64,000 nucleotides of DNA from Isoetes taiwanensis (lineage: Eukaryota; Streptophyta; Lycopodiopsida; Isoetales; Isoetaceae). Below are positions 54,510 through 64,000 of the stretch, in pieces; position 1 is the stretch's first letter; every line of letters begins with the position of its first letter. The stretch spans positions 15,583,030 through 15,647,029 of the forward strand of contig JAJEKV010000024.1 of assembly GCA_021234155.1 (NCBI GenBank), read 5' to 3'. The position numbers were made by a program, and so were the translations under genes. Below the pieces are notes generated by a model that was not told the DNA's origin, did not search any database, and saw nothing but the letters and a program-made list of their open reading frames with translations.

Positions 54510-56460
54510 TCTTAAAATAGATGATGTCAATAAATCTGCAATATTTTCAGCTGATATTCGCGGGCGGTATTTCTAGCATGGTTGGGCCAAGATTTGGGGC
54601 TTGTATCGTATGGCAAATTGTATGCAAGGGGTATGTTTTCACTTAATTGAGCTGCTTGTTATTTTTCTGACCATGTCCTATCGAGACCATATGAAATGTC
54701 ATGTCAATTTTTTGGAAAAATGTTAGTAGCCGTGGATCTGGCACAATGCCAAGAATATGCTACCCAAATGGCTGACAGTCAGCGTTGTTCAAAAAACCCC
54801 ATAAAGATACTTAAATTGGTATTAATGTACATGAACCTTTAAGCAAAATTACATGACCGCTTTGTGGTTTTCTGTTTGTATAAGATTTCAGCATAGAAAA
54901 TATTTACCGGCCGTTATTTATAATAGCCAGAGACAAGTAATGTTTCTGTGACATTGGGCTCAAAAGCATACAATGTTCACCTCAATAAACATAGTCTCAA
55001 CTATAGGGTTTTCCTGTGCGAAGATAGAGGGAAAGACAACGAAAATCAGAAAGAGAAGAGGTTTCAAAAGTCAACTGGACCTGACTCTCAACGAAAATAC
55101 AGGAATACCGTCAATGGACAGACGAAAATTAAATTTTGTGTATCATCCTCTTTGCTAGCAGAAAAGGAAACCAGTTAACTAATAGAGAAGTGTACATTCT
55201 TCCCTTTCCAAAATTTGGCCAAATGTTGAAATTTGCCATTAAATCTAATTTTGCGCCTTGCACCTATATGCTCATATTTCATAATTGCTTCACAATTTGT
55301 TGGTTGTAGTTGCTGCGAGCAAATAGCATGTGACAACTTGTAATTGCATCTTTTAACAAGTGTTGTTCTAGTAGCTCCAAATCTAGATCAAATTATAATC
55401 ACCAGAAATAAACTCTATTATTAACCCTATAGAAAGTTCAGGGTTAATTGATGGAGTTGCAGGAGGACTGATATGAGGCTTTGGGTCTATCTCATTGCTC
55501 GATTGCATAGGAGATACATTATCTACTTGTGGTTAATATGTGCCACCGCTCTCTTTTAGAGGTTGATGTTGGGTTAAATATGGCTTTAAAATTTGATGGA
55601 AATGGACTTTTAAATTCCATTATAATAACTCCACTACCTAGAATGAGTAATGCAATTTGGCACCATTATAAGAAAAGTTTAAAGGTCTGCTTACAACGTA
55701 TCTGCACAAGGATAAAAACCATCTTAGAAAGGATGGACCCATCGATTTTCTTGGATAATTTTCCATCATTCGAATTTATTATTATGACAATCATTGCATA
55801 TCCCTAAAGTTTTGCATATATGCACTATTTATACTTGTCGTGTATAAGAAGGGAGTCTACATGCTCATGTTACTCATATATCTAGAACTTAAATATCTTT
55901 CTATAGCAATTTATATACGAAGTTGTCGATCCTATAGATGCTTGCTTGTCTTTTCTTCTTTTCTCGTTTGCTCCCCATGTATACTTAGTTCCATGCACAT
56001 CAACACCTTCAAAGTTTCGAAAAGATGCATAGAAAGTGGTATTTAGCTTTCTATATGTTGTTGTAGTGTGTTATGAGTAATTACAAGATAGATAATGATA
56101 GGATGACTAAGGACTACTCTATAATTCAGCTTCATAAGCAACTAGCTATAGTACATGATTCGTCCAGTACTTACTATTGATGCTTCTGCTATTACTGCAT
56201 GCAAGAGATAACGGAATGTGTTTAGTGATGATATTATCCCCGATGGATATGTCCTCAGCCTGCACTCTTACAGTGCATCATGCACATTTCAACTTCTCTC
56301 CATTCGCCTCAAGCATATTTGCGATCCAGAATGTCAATCTCCGTACATTCTGAAACAAAATATCTTTCCCTTCATATCTCCATGGGTTTTGTCATGTAAA
56401 CCGACATGATCCACAGTATGATAGCAGAAGTAATCACACCCACTGCATGGAGTCTCACAA
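54510..56460. other. no recognisable gene
   Basis: AT-rich anonymous sequence. A plus-strand open stretch at 55529-55807 has protein-like composition but no motif I recognise. Confidence 0.4.
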
Positions 56461-56463
56461 AAG

Positions 56464-58646
56464 AACAACATTTATAGTTTTTTTTTTTTTGAGGGTAAGA
56501 ATTTTTTGATTAATATAAAAACAAGGTACACGACCTTCTTGTGGGCTCCACAATAGGCCAGATAGGAAGTATACAATGATCTTGGTCACCAGATAGAAAG
56601 AATTGTAACAAAAGATACACGCAACCATCAATTTGAAAAACTACCCTAAGATCACGTCCATGTACTATGGTCAAGGTTCTCAACCTCTTCTTCATCCCTG
56701 CAAAATGATATGCTCCTCAGCCTTTTAGTTCTTCCAGTACTAGAGGGCATGGCCTTCTTCCCAACTATTGTAGGTACTATGGGAAGGTAATAGCACTTGT
56801 AGAGTGCAATCAAAATTATTCCTCAAGATCTTGAAGAACGCACCGAAGGAATACCTAGAAGAATAAGATAGGCAGGTCGCTCTTGATTGTATGAGAACGC
56901 CCGAAGATATGCCTTCTTCTCCTACTGGCAGTACTATCGAGGCTTACTTGCTCTTCCAGAAATACGCTCCACTATCAAGAAGCCCAACCCGCAAGATTTT
57001 AAGCAGAAGTAGAACTGTACTAGGCAAGATTGCCAACTGTCTTCCCTTTAGCAAGGTACTATAGGCATTTCAACAAGAGCTCCCTCCACTACTAGAGCAG
57101 CCCGCTACTCCACTTGTATAACTGCCTCAACCTCTTCTCTACAATAAAGGTACTATAGACTAGGCTACTCTTTCCATGTAGAGTTTCAAGGCAAAGTAAC
57201 ATATATTCAACAGTTTTGAATACTACAGGAGAAAGCCAATCGCAATTCTAATGGAAATTTTCCAGAGAAGCTTCCAGTAAGATGTTGCAGCCCCACAGAC
57301 TCATGGCAGCCCCGTCATGACAAATAGGAGTTGCAGTGAACAAAATATCTGTTTCAATAGTATCTGCCTCCTGAAGCACACCCCCGAAAGATTTGAAGGC
57401 ATTAACATTTAAGCAGTATATGTGTTGCAGCTACAAGAGACACAGGTCTCCCGTCCTGTATATCTTGCTTTACCAATCTGACCTGTACGGATCACCAAGT
57501 CATCCTCCTAGCTGGGATAGGAGCGGGCAACATGAGAAAGCTGTACATCCAACTAGAGCTCACACCCTATACATAGAAATCTGCGCAGCAAAAACTGAAC
57601 CAAAACAGTATGGCCCAATATATCTGCAGCCCCGTGTAACACCCAACCATGCTTCAAGCAATGCCTTCCCATCCTACAGAACCTCCTCCGTACAGCCGTA
57701 AGCATCTCCGAAATATTTCTGCACAGAGTCTTTTCCACAAGACAAGATGGCAATATTATCTTTGTGCCAGCAGGTAACAACTATAGCATTACAGGAGCCT
57801 CAGACGCCGGCAAACTAAATCCAAGGAACCCTTCTTGCCACATCATAGCCCAGACCCAAAAACAATACACTAAAGCACCCAAGTGTAGAAGCTAGGCTTT
57901 AGATAGTTAGACTGCAGCATTTTACTTCTGTTTCACCACATCTGATTCATATATCCTAGAGTATGGGCCCATAGAAGAATTGCTCTCTCATGTCTCAAAG
58001 CCGGATGAAAACTCAATTATCAAACAGTGCACATAAATCTTACCCAGTGAAGAATGCCAACAGCCAAGGTTAACCATAGAGCCATGCTGCAGATCAGATT
58101 TTGCTGGGTTGCAGTGAGTGCACCCATCCCTAGCCCGCTGCAGTGAGTGCAGCCGTATCTGACATAACTACCATGTGCAACCATTGCAAAATACAGAAAA
58201 GAAGCAACGTGACAAGCTCACACTAGAAGAAAAAAATGTAGCATACCATAAGAACTTTGGGTTGAGATACTCCGGTGCAACACCAGAGCAAGAAAGCCTC
58301 CTACTGTTGCAAAGTGGCGTCCCCTGTTGATCCAGCCGCCGAAGAGGCAAGGAGGTCGCTCTAATAACAAGTCCTGCACAAATAACTCTTCTCCAGAAGC
58401 TAAGGCGAGCTTGGATGAAGAAATCATGTGCTCAGGACTATATCTAATGAATCAGGCCACCTTTCTTGATCTCCAGGAAGATCAAACCGTGAACGCCAGT
58501 GACCGAGGATTGTCCCCTGATCACCCTTCCAGTCGCCTCTAGGAGTTTGAAGGATCTGCAAGAAATGGGGCGGCCGCCTGCCGCCGCCCTAGTCGCCGCT
58601 TCGAAACCCTAACATCCTACTTTTTCTATCACAACAACATTTATAG
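56464..58646 (-). mobile_element. 2.15-kb poly(A) retroelement with perfect 14-bp target duplication, no clear ORF
   Basis: AACAACATTTATAG occurs at 56464-56477 and 58633-58646. The insert is on the minus strand: it starts near 58632, soon reaches a GC-rich leader (GTTAGGGTTTCGAAGCGGCG region near 58615-58560), and ends in a 13-base A tail (T run at 56478-56490). The 3' end resembles the short untranslated end of plant L1 elements. No reverse transcriptase, endonuclease or ORF1 is recognisable, so it is either a non-autonomous L1-mobilised element or a processed copy of a cellular RNA. Confidence 0.8.
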
Positions 58647-58924
58647 TAGGTAAGCAACAATGTTTATAAATTCCATTGTGCTCAGAGACATGCTTGTAGT
58701 AAAAAATAGAATGTTTGCTCATAAATGTACTTGTCTTCTTAACAAATCCTATGAGTACCTCACAATTTTCTTCAACTTCAGATTTTCTGCACATGAATGT
58801 TCCTTTTCAATTGGTGGTTCATCTTTTCATACCTTGAATTGAAGTGATCACTAGAAGCACAAGTATGATTGCAAGGAGTCATTGTGCACGGTAAAGGACA
58901 TCACTTCTCATGATAAGGATGTAT

Positions 58925-59170
58925 GATATGCTCCATCTTTTGCCCCTTTGCCCCATCTTTTGCCCCTTTGCCCCTTTCCCTAAACCCCTCCCCTCCACTT
59001 TTGCCCCTTTGCCCCTTTCCCTAAACCCCTCCCTCTTCTCTCTCTCGTGCCTCTCTCCCCCCCTACCCTCTCCCCCCCTCTCCTCCTCTCCTCCCCTCCT
59101 CCTCCCTCTCCCCGCTCCTTTGCCTCCCTCCCTCCATCCCTCTCTCCCTTCCATCTCCCCTTCCTTCCTA
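58925..59170 (+). repeat. C/T-rich low-complexity repeat
   Basis: A TTTTGCCCCTTTGCCCC unit repeats with variants, including two copies of CCCTTTCCCTAAACCCCTCC, then passes into irregular CTCC/CCTC sequence. The open frames on both strands are artefacts of composition. Confidence 0.85.
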
Positions 59171-59817
59171 CCATTATTTCTCCACCGTCTCCCCTTCTTT
59201 TCTCGGATTGTTCTTTGTAAATGCTATTGTTGTTTTATCCAAAAAAAAATCTATTCAAGCATTCAATTCAAAAAAAAAAAATAGTATGAGTCCCATTTTC
59301 AGCGTGAGACCCAAACGTCGAGATCTGACCCACTTTAATTAAATGCGACTTAGTATCTCATGTCAGAAATAATGATCATTATGGGTAAAATTTTCTTACT
59401 ATTATTAATAACTATTAATCTAAGTTATTGTTTTTGCAGGATGAAAGCTTAGATAATCCTTTTATCTTGGATAGTTTTTTCTAAAAGGAGAAGGTATGAC
59501 AAGCTTGCATGTGAGATGATCATTCCATGCATATCTTTGTGTGACTGACAGAGAGACTTAAATTTGGATAATGATGATGTAGCTTTGGATGGGAGTCCAA
59601 TGATTATCAAATATATATGGCATGCTGCATGTCCATAACTTCTTGTATATGGATAAAAGGTAGATTGGTTTTAAAGTATGGAAAACCAAGAAAGTATTTA
59701 TCAAGTCTAGGAGTGAAGAGAAGGTAGTTTCAAAATGCTTTATCCCCTAGAACAGAGACATTGTGGTTTGAATATCAAGGTTTTTCATTGAAGTGGTACA
59801 GTTGATGTTGTGCTTTG

Positions 59818-59890
59818 GTTGGAGTAGCACAGTTGATTAAGCATGTGACTGTTAACCACAAGCCCGGAGGTTCAAGCCCTCCCTCTAGCG
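59818..59890 (+). tRNA. tRNA-Asn(GUU)-like, copy 6
   Basis: Acceptor GTTGGAG/CTCTAGC pairs with two wobbles, the anticodon arm has GTT and the T arm is canonical. The D arm is one base short (GCAC/AAGC) and pairs poorly. Probably a pseudogene. Confidence 0.6.
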
Positions 59891-60236
59891 AGCTCATATT
59901 AGTTAGAAGGCATATCATAATGCAAAGGATAGAAGTTACGTAATTTAAACAGTTGGCGCACCAAATCTAACTCTAGCGAGCTTCCCATAGTGATAAGATA
60001 GAAGTTATTTAATTTAAACAATATATTGGCACACCATAATCTAGAGAAAAACATTGGAGGTTATACTCTATTTTGGATCATACTATTTGAATTGGATCAT
60101 ACTATTTGAAAGGTATCCTATCATCCACGTAAGTTACGAAATTCAAACATTTTCTGCACTCAAGATTTAAAAGCACACCATAACTCATAATGTGTTTTGG
60201 CTAGAGTAGACATTTGTTCAATCATGTTATCTTTTG

Positions 60237-60310
60237 GTTGGAGTAGCTCAGTTGGTTAGGGCGTGTGGCTGTTAACCACAAGGTCGGAGGTTCAAGCCCT
60301 TCCTCTAGCG
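60237..60310 (+). tRNA. tRNA-Asn(GUU), copy 7
   Basis: All arms are of canonical length (74 nt). Acceptor GTTGGAG/CTCTAGC pairs with two wobbles, D arm GCTC/GGGC, anticodon GTT, T arm GGAGG/CCTTC with one wobble. A TTTT occurs about 25 bases downstream and could end Pol III transcription. It is one of the two best candidates for a working gene. Confidence 0.7.
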
Positions 60311-60678
60311 AGCTCATATTAGTTAGAAGGCATCCCAAATTTTGGGTTTGATCAAAGTCTCCCCATCTGACATGTTGCGTAGGATTTTTCCATTTTCAAG
60401 CCTTCACTGTTGTTTTGTTGATATGAGGATAAGTTTGCAACAGGTTTCCATCTCCCACTGCAGTAGTTATACTGCTGATGCAAAATGCCTGGTTAGCGAT
60501 CTGGGCCTGGTAATGATCTGGCAGAACCGAAAGCCTCTCATAAATTTATATTATATATAAGGTTGGACAACATTGGATCTTGCTGCAATCTCATTTTTAT
60601 AAGTTACTGTACATAAATTTATTTCCAACAGATATGTATATAAATTTATTTTCAACAGATAAGTACTCTGCTGTAGAA

Positions 60679-60891
60679 TTAAGGCACCTTGTATTCTATC
60701 AGAATGAGGAAAATGTAAAAGCGCACATGGTAGATGAGTACCGGTCCTGAGAAAGCATTGGCATTATTATAACTTTGTCTACTGGTCTCATTTCCAGAAA
60801 TGGGTGCAGCGCCAACTGTGTTACCAGGGAATAATAGTAGAAGCATCAGACAAAGAAAACACGACAAAAAAGAAAACCTCTCCAACTTCAT
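60679..60891 (-). CDS. possible small secreted protein (tentative)
   Basis: From an ATG at 60891 the minus strand encodes 70 residues. The start MKLERFSFLSCFLCLMLLLL followed by FPGNTVGAAP looks like a signal peptide with a short n-region, a long hydrophobic core and a small-residue cleavage site. The rest is polar (SGNETSRQSYNNANAFSG), then hydrophobic again to the stop. A donor-like CCAG^GTAAG lies just upstream, so the ATG could sit in an intron. No family is recognised. Confidence 0.2.
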   Translation of the reverse strand: MKLERFSFLSCFLCLMLLLLFPGNTVGAAPISGNETSRQSYNNANAFSGPVLIYHVRFYIFLILIEYKVP

Positions 60892-61599
60892 AAATGTAAG
60901 GCTTACCTGGACTGCATATTGCATAGGTAGGTCTATAAGTAGTTGTTTTAATCTGCAAGTTTTCATCTATAACACTCACCGTCATTGCGTGAAGAATATA
61001 GACCATCAGAGCCATACCACCAGAGCCATACTTGTCTTGTTCTAACGATATTCCTTTCTGAGAAACTCCTTGAGCTCTATTTTATGCCGTTATAAGAAAT
61101 GCATCCTCAATGGGATGCTATAGATAATGAATCATCCAAGTGAAAATCAATCTCAGATAATGATCCAGTCCCAGAAACTAGATTCACTTCTCCCTGCCGC
61201 TAACAACAGCCGATTGGATGCCGGAGTGAGGAGAGAAGAACAAACAATAATCTAGATCCTAGTTCACCAAAGCAGTTTGGTGAGAAATTCGGCGGACTGC
61301 TCTGGTCGCCGGAGGCAGTCGCAGAGCGCAAGTTCGAGATGCTGGAAGATAATTTTCTTGGCTTTTTCTAATTTTCCTGGCCGTTGGATGCAAAATTTAG
61401 AAGATCCACGGCTTGAAACAATTTTGGCTTAAGTGGCATAACACGTGGACACCTTAGAATCGCAGCAAAGTGTGCGCCTCGGGTTAGGCAACCCTGCTAA
61501 TCATGATTTATGAAGTTTTCTAACAAATATAGCCACATGTCGAATTTAATTGATTAAATAATATTTTTTTCAATAATTAGAATAATGCTTTTTTTATTT

Positions 61600-63939
61600 A
61601 AAAAGCCACGTGCCTATATGTCTACAAGAGCACATGTGCAAAAAAGAGGATGTGCAAAAGGTAGCTTCTATGGTCGGTAGGAAATATAATGTCTTGGTGG
61701 CTGCAATAAACTCAGCAAAAACAAGGGTCCTTATAGCATGGAGACATGATATAGCAGTCACATTCGCTCATGTTGACAGATTTGGTCGCTGGATCATTAT
61801 CAAGTAGTTTGATAAGGGACAAGAGTGGGGACTAGTGAATATGTATGCGCACAATAGACCTCATTAGAGAGGTGCACTCTGGGCTGCTTTGAGATCCAAA
61901 CTAGTTCGACTGGAGACTCATGTTGCATGGTTGTTGGTGGGTGATTTCAATATGGTGGAGTTGGAAGTTGATCGGTGCAACAGAGGATCAGAAATCATCC
62001 AAGGCTTTGAACGTGAACAATGGTAGCGCTTGATGCATGACTGTGGTTTGGTAGAGGTGGATGGCAATGGAACCTTCACTTGGTGCAATGGCTGGCTTGG
62101 AGCTGGTAGAGCATATGCACGTCATGACAGGGGATATTATAATGCATTGGCAGCTACATATTTCTCTCGCCAAAACATGCTTGACAGCTCTATTTCGTAT
62201 CACAATCCGCAGTATTTCTCTAATTCTCAAGATGGGGCGCATAGCAGGACTCGGACTTATTTCAAGTTAAACACTTCATACTTGACGGATGAGGAGTTTA
62301 AAGATGGATGCAAGAAAGCCTAGTCCTCTGCACTTGTGAGAAGGAAAGAAATGGCTGGGATTGTTGATGCTCTAGCTACCGTGAAGTCATTTGCTAAGAA
62401 TTGGGGTCGTCAGCGACTTGCTGTTAAATTTTGATTGCTCTGTACCAACAATTAGTGGCTTGCAGGTCTGTTGTACCATCAGATGTACAGCAGGAGAAGC
62501 AGATTTTGGCCAGCATTAGACAGATGGAAGCTGAGCAAGTTCATCACGCTCGAGTTAAAGCGGGCCTGCAATAGTTCAAAGAGGGGGATCATTGCACAGG
62601 CTTCTTTTTTAGAGCTGCAAAATTTTGGAGACAAGCTTCTACGATGATGTCTCTCCAAGTTCAAGATGAGCCTCTCATCTCTGATCCTGAGTAACTTAAG
62701 TTCTTTCTGCATGGCCACTTTTCTTCCTTCTTTGCTTCTTGTCGCCTTCCCTTCCAATAAGATTTTCAGGAGGCATTACTGGTAAAGATACATCCTATTA
62801 TATCTGAGGAACAAAGAGCTACTCTAGAAGAAGAGATTACGGTGAATGATTTAGCAGATGCTACCTTCCTTTTGAAGAAAGAAAAGTGTCCTAGAATTGA
62901 TGGTATTCCTATGGAGTTCTTTCAGGTGTTATGGGATTGGGTTCGCGGTGATGTGTACGACGCGTTTCAGGATTTCAAGAGGCAAAGGCATCTAGACAAA
63001 ATTCTTAACTCGGGCTGCATTTCTCTTATTCCCAAATGTAAAAAACCTTCAACAATTTCGGAATGGCGCTTACTATCTTCTGTGTACAAGATTTTTGCCA
63101 AAGCTTTTGCACAAAAGCTTCGGGATATTCTTGCTGGTTCCATATCCTCTACACAGTCAGGATTTCTGCCACGACGATGCATATTAAACAATGTAGCTGC
63201 TGCCTATGAAGGTATCTACTGGGCTCGACTTCAGGGCCATGGAATTGTATATTTGAAGCTGGGCTTTGCAAAAGCGTATGATAGTGTTGACTGGGCCTTC
63301 TTAGAGAAATATCTCTTACACTTTGGTTTTGGTGCACAATTCACAGCTGATGTCATGAGGCTTCATTATTCTGCTCGCTCTTCTATTCTCTTCCAAGGGG
63401 AACCCTCAGCATTCTTTCAGGTGGGTCGTGGCATCCGTCAGGGCTTCCCATTGGCTCCATTGTTATTTACAGTTGTGGCAGAGGTCCTTGCCCAAGTCTT
63501 CTCTCTTGTCGCACAGGAGGGAATCTTGCATGGACTTCCTATGAACAATGGGTCGAAGGGGATCTATAATCAATATGCGGATGACACTGTCCTTTTTCTG
63601 AGGGCAGATGAGCAAAATTTGTAGAATGTCATTTCCTTGTTGGATTCTTTTTCCCTAGCATCTGGTATTTTTGTGGGTTGGCAGAAGTGCACAACACTAT
63701 GGGCATTGGACTCTCCAGTTCCACCATGTGTAACTGCCTATCCATGGAAGATCCTTATCTATGGTAAATCAACCAAACTTCTTGGTATCCCTGTAGGTGT
63801 TCATATCTCATCAGGAGATGCGTGGGAGGCAGTGATTAAAGGCTTGGAAAAGCACCTTTTCTGGTGGTCCACATTGAAGCTTTCCATGGCGGGACGAATC
63901 GTTGTGGTTAAGTCAGTTTTAAGTAGCACCCATGTGTAA
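61600..63939 (+). mobile_element. L1-type LINE ORF2 (endonuclease and reverse transcriptase), decayed, runs to window edge
   Basis: The endonuclease begins near ICLQEHMCKKEDVQKV (about 61613), then WGLVNMYAHNRP, WLLVGDFNMVELEVD and FTWCNG, with in-frame stops between. A linker with REKQILASIRQMEAEQVHHA leads to the reverse transcriptase frame 62842-63624: CPRIDGIPMEFFQVLW, SGCISLIPKCKKPSTISEWR, STQSGFLPRRCI, LGFAKAYDSVDWAFLEKYL, RGIRQGFPLAPLLF and the intact QYADDTVLFL box. A stop near 63622 is followed by GKSTKLLGIPVGVHISSGD, the usual post-palm region. The C-terminal domain lies outside the window. Several stops make this copy inactive. Confidence 0.93.
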
Positions 63940-64000
63940 ATGGCTTCGTTCATGTTGGCTCCAGAGTCAAAGGTACAACTTCTCGTCAGGGTTGTCAGGA

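Larger units (their letters stand above)
59800..60335 (+). repeat. second, displaced block of the tRNA-Asn repeat array
   Basis: The flanking words around copies 6 and 7 are the same and in the same order as in the 48.5-50.2 kb array. These include the GAAGTTATTTAATTTAAACA block, AAAAGCACACCATAACTCAT, and a truncated 5' tRNA piece at about 60198. This is a duplicated or split segment of that array. Confidence 0.8.

Noticed and set aside
58879-59284. Gly/Arg/Glu-rich minus-strand and Pro/Leu/Ser-rich plus-strand open frames
   Set aside because: They arise from the C/T-rich low-complexity repeat.

Overview
The window looks like a piece of a large, repeat-rich nuclear genome of a land plant. 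A non-seed vascular plant (fern or lycophyte) is my best guess. The evidence is an intronless PLS-class pentatricopeptide-repeat (PPR) reading frame of 968 codons, plant-type nuclear tRNA-Asn(GUU) copies, Ty3 chromovirus remnants, and several non-LTR retrotransposon (LINE) families. No bacterial-type gene organisation is present. The lineage is inference; the eukaryotic plant nature is well supported.

Layout. 1-11 kb: decayed sequence with broken minus-strand reading frames (coiled-coil and acidic fragments), a tandem duplication near 5-6.6 kb, a telomere-like TTAGGG run, and repeated short inverted repeats built on GATCAC..CGACG / CGTCG..GTGATC. 11.1-17.5 kb: a T-rich non-coding block flanked by two copies of the same TATA-containing promoter-like segment, with internal tandem duplications and an array of small palindromes. 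17.8-26.25 kb: five copies (A-E) of one LINE family ('family 1') lying head to tail; copy C has ORF1 plus ORF2, the others are 5'-truncated. 26.25-28.1 kb: a second LINE family ('family 2') on the minus strand, joined to a plus-strand endonuclease fragment. 28.5-31.6 kb: mostly non-coding. 31.7-34.6 kb: the PPR gene, the only clearly gene-like host locus. 34.7-39.2 kb: mostly non-coding, with a possible small spliced gene. 39.3-46 kb: two oppositely oriented ~1.4 kb LTR-like repeats, Ty3 integrase/chromodomain remnants and two L1-type LINE fragments, one with a perfect 17-bp target duplication. 46.3-47.7 kb: unrecognised minus-strand coding remnants. 48.5-50.2 kb: an array of tRNA-Asn copies. 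50.75-52.8 kb: a family-2 LINE. 53.3-54.5 kb: Ty3 integrase remnant and another family-2 LINE 3' end. 56.48-58.63 kb: a poly(A) retroelement with a perfect 14-bp target duplication. 59.8-60.3 kb: a second tRNA-Asn cluster. 61.6-64 kb: an L1-type LINE running off the window.

Most striking signal: the LINE families 1 and 2 share a conserved two-tier 3' stem-loop. It is followed by a pyrimidine microsatellite tail (TTTCA, TTCAC or TATTC repeats, then TC runs). The stem is kept by compensatory and wobble changes between copies. In family 1 each successive copy begins directly in the TC-rich tail of the one before it, which suggests a LINE that primes on, and inserts into, its own microsatellite tail and so builds a head-to-tail array.
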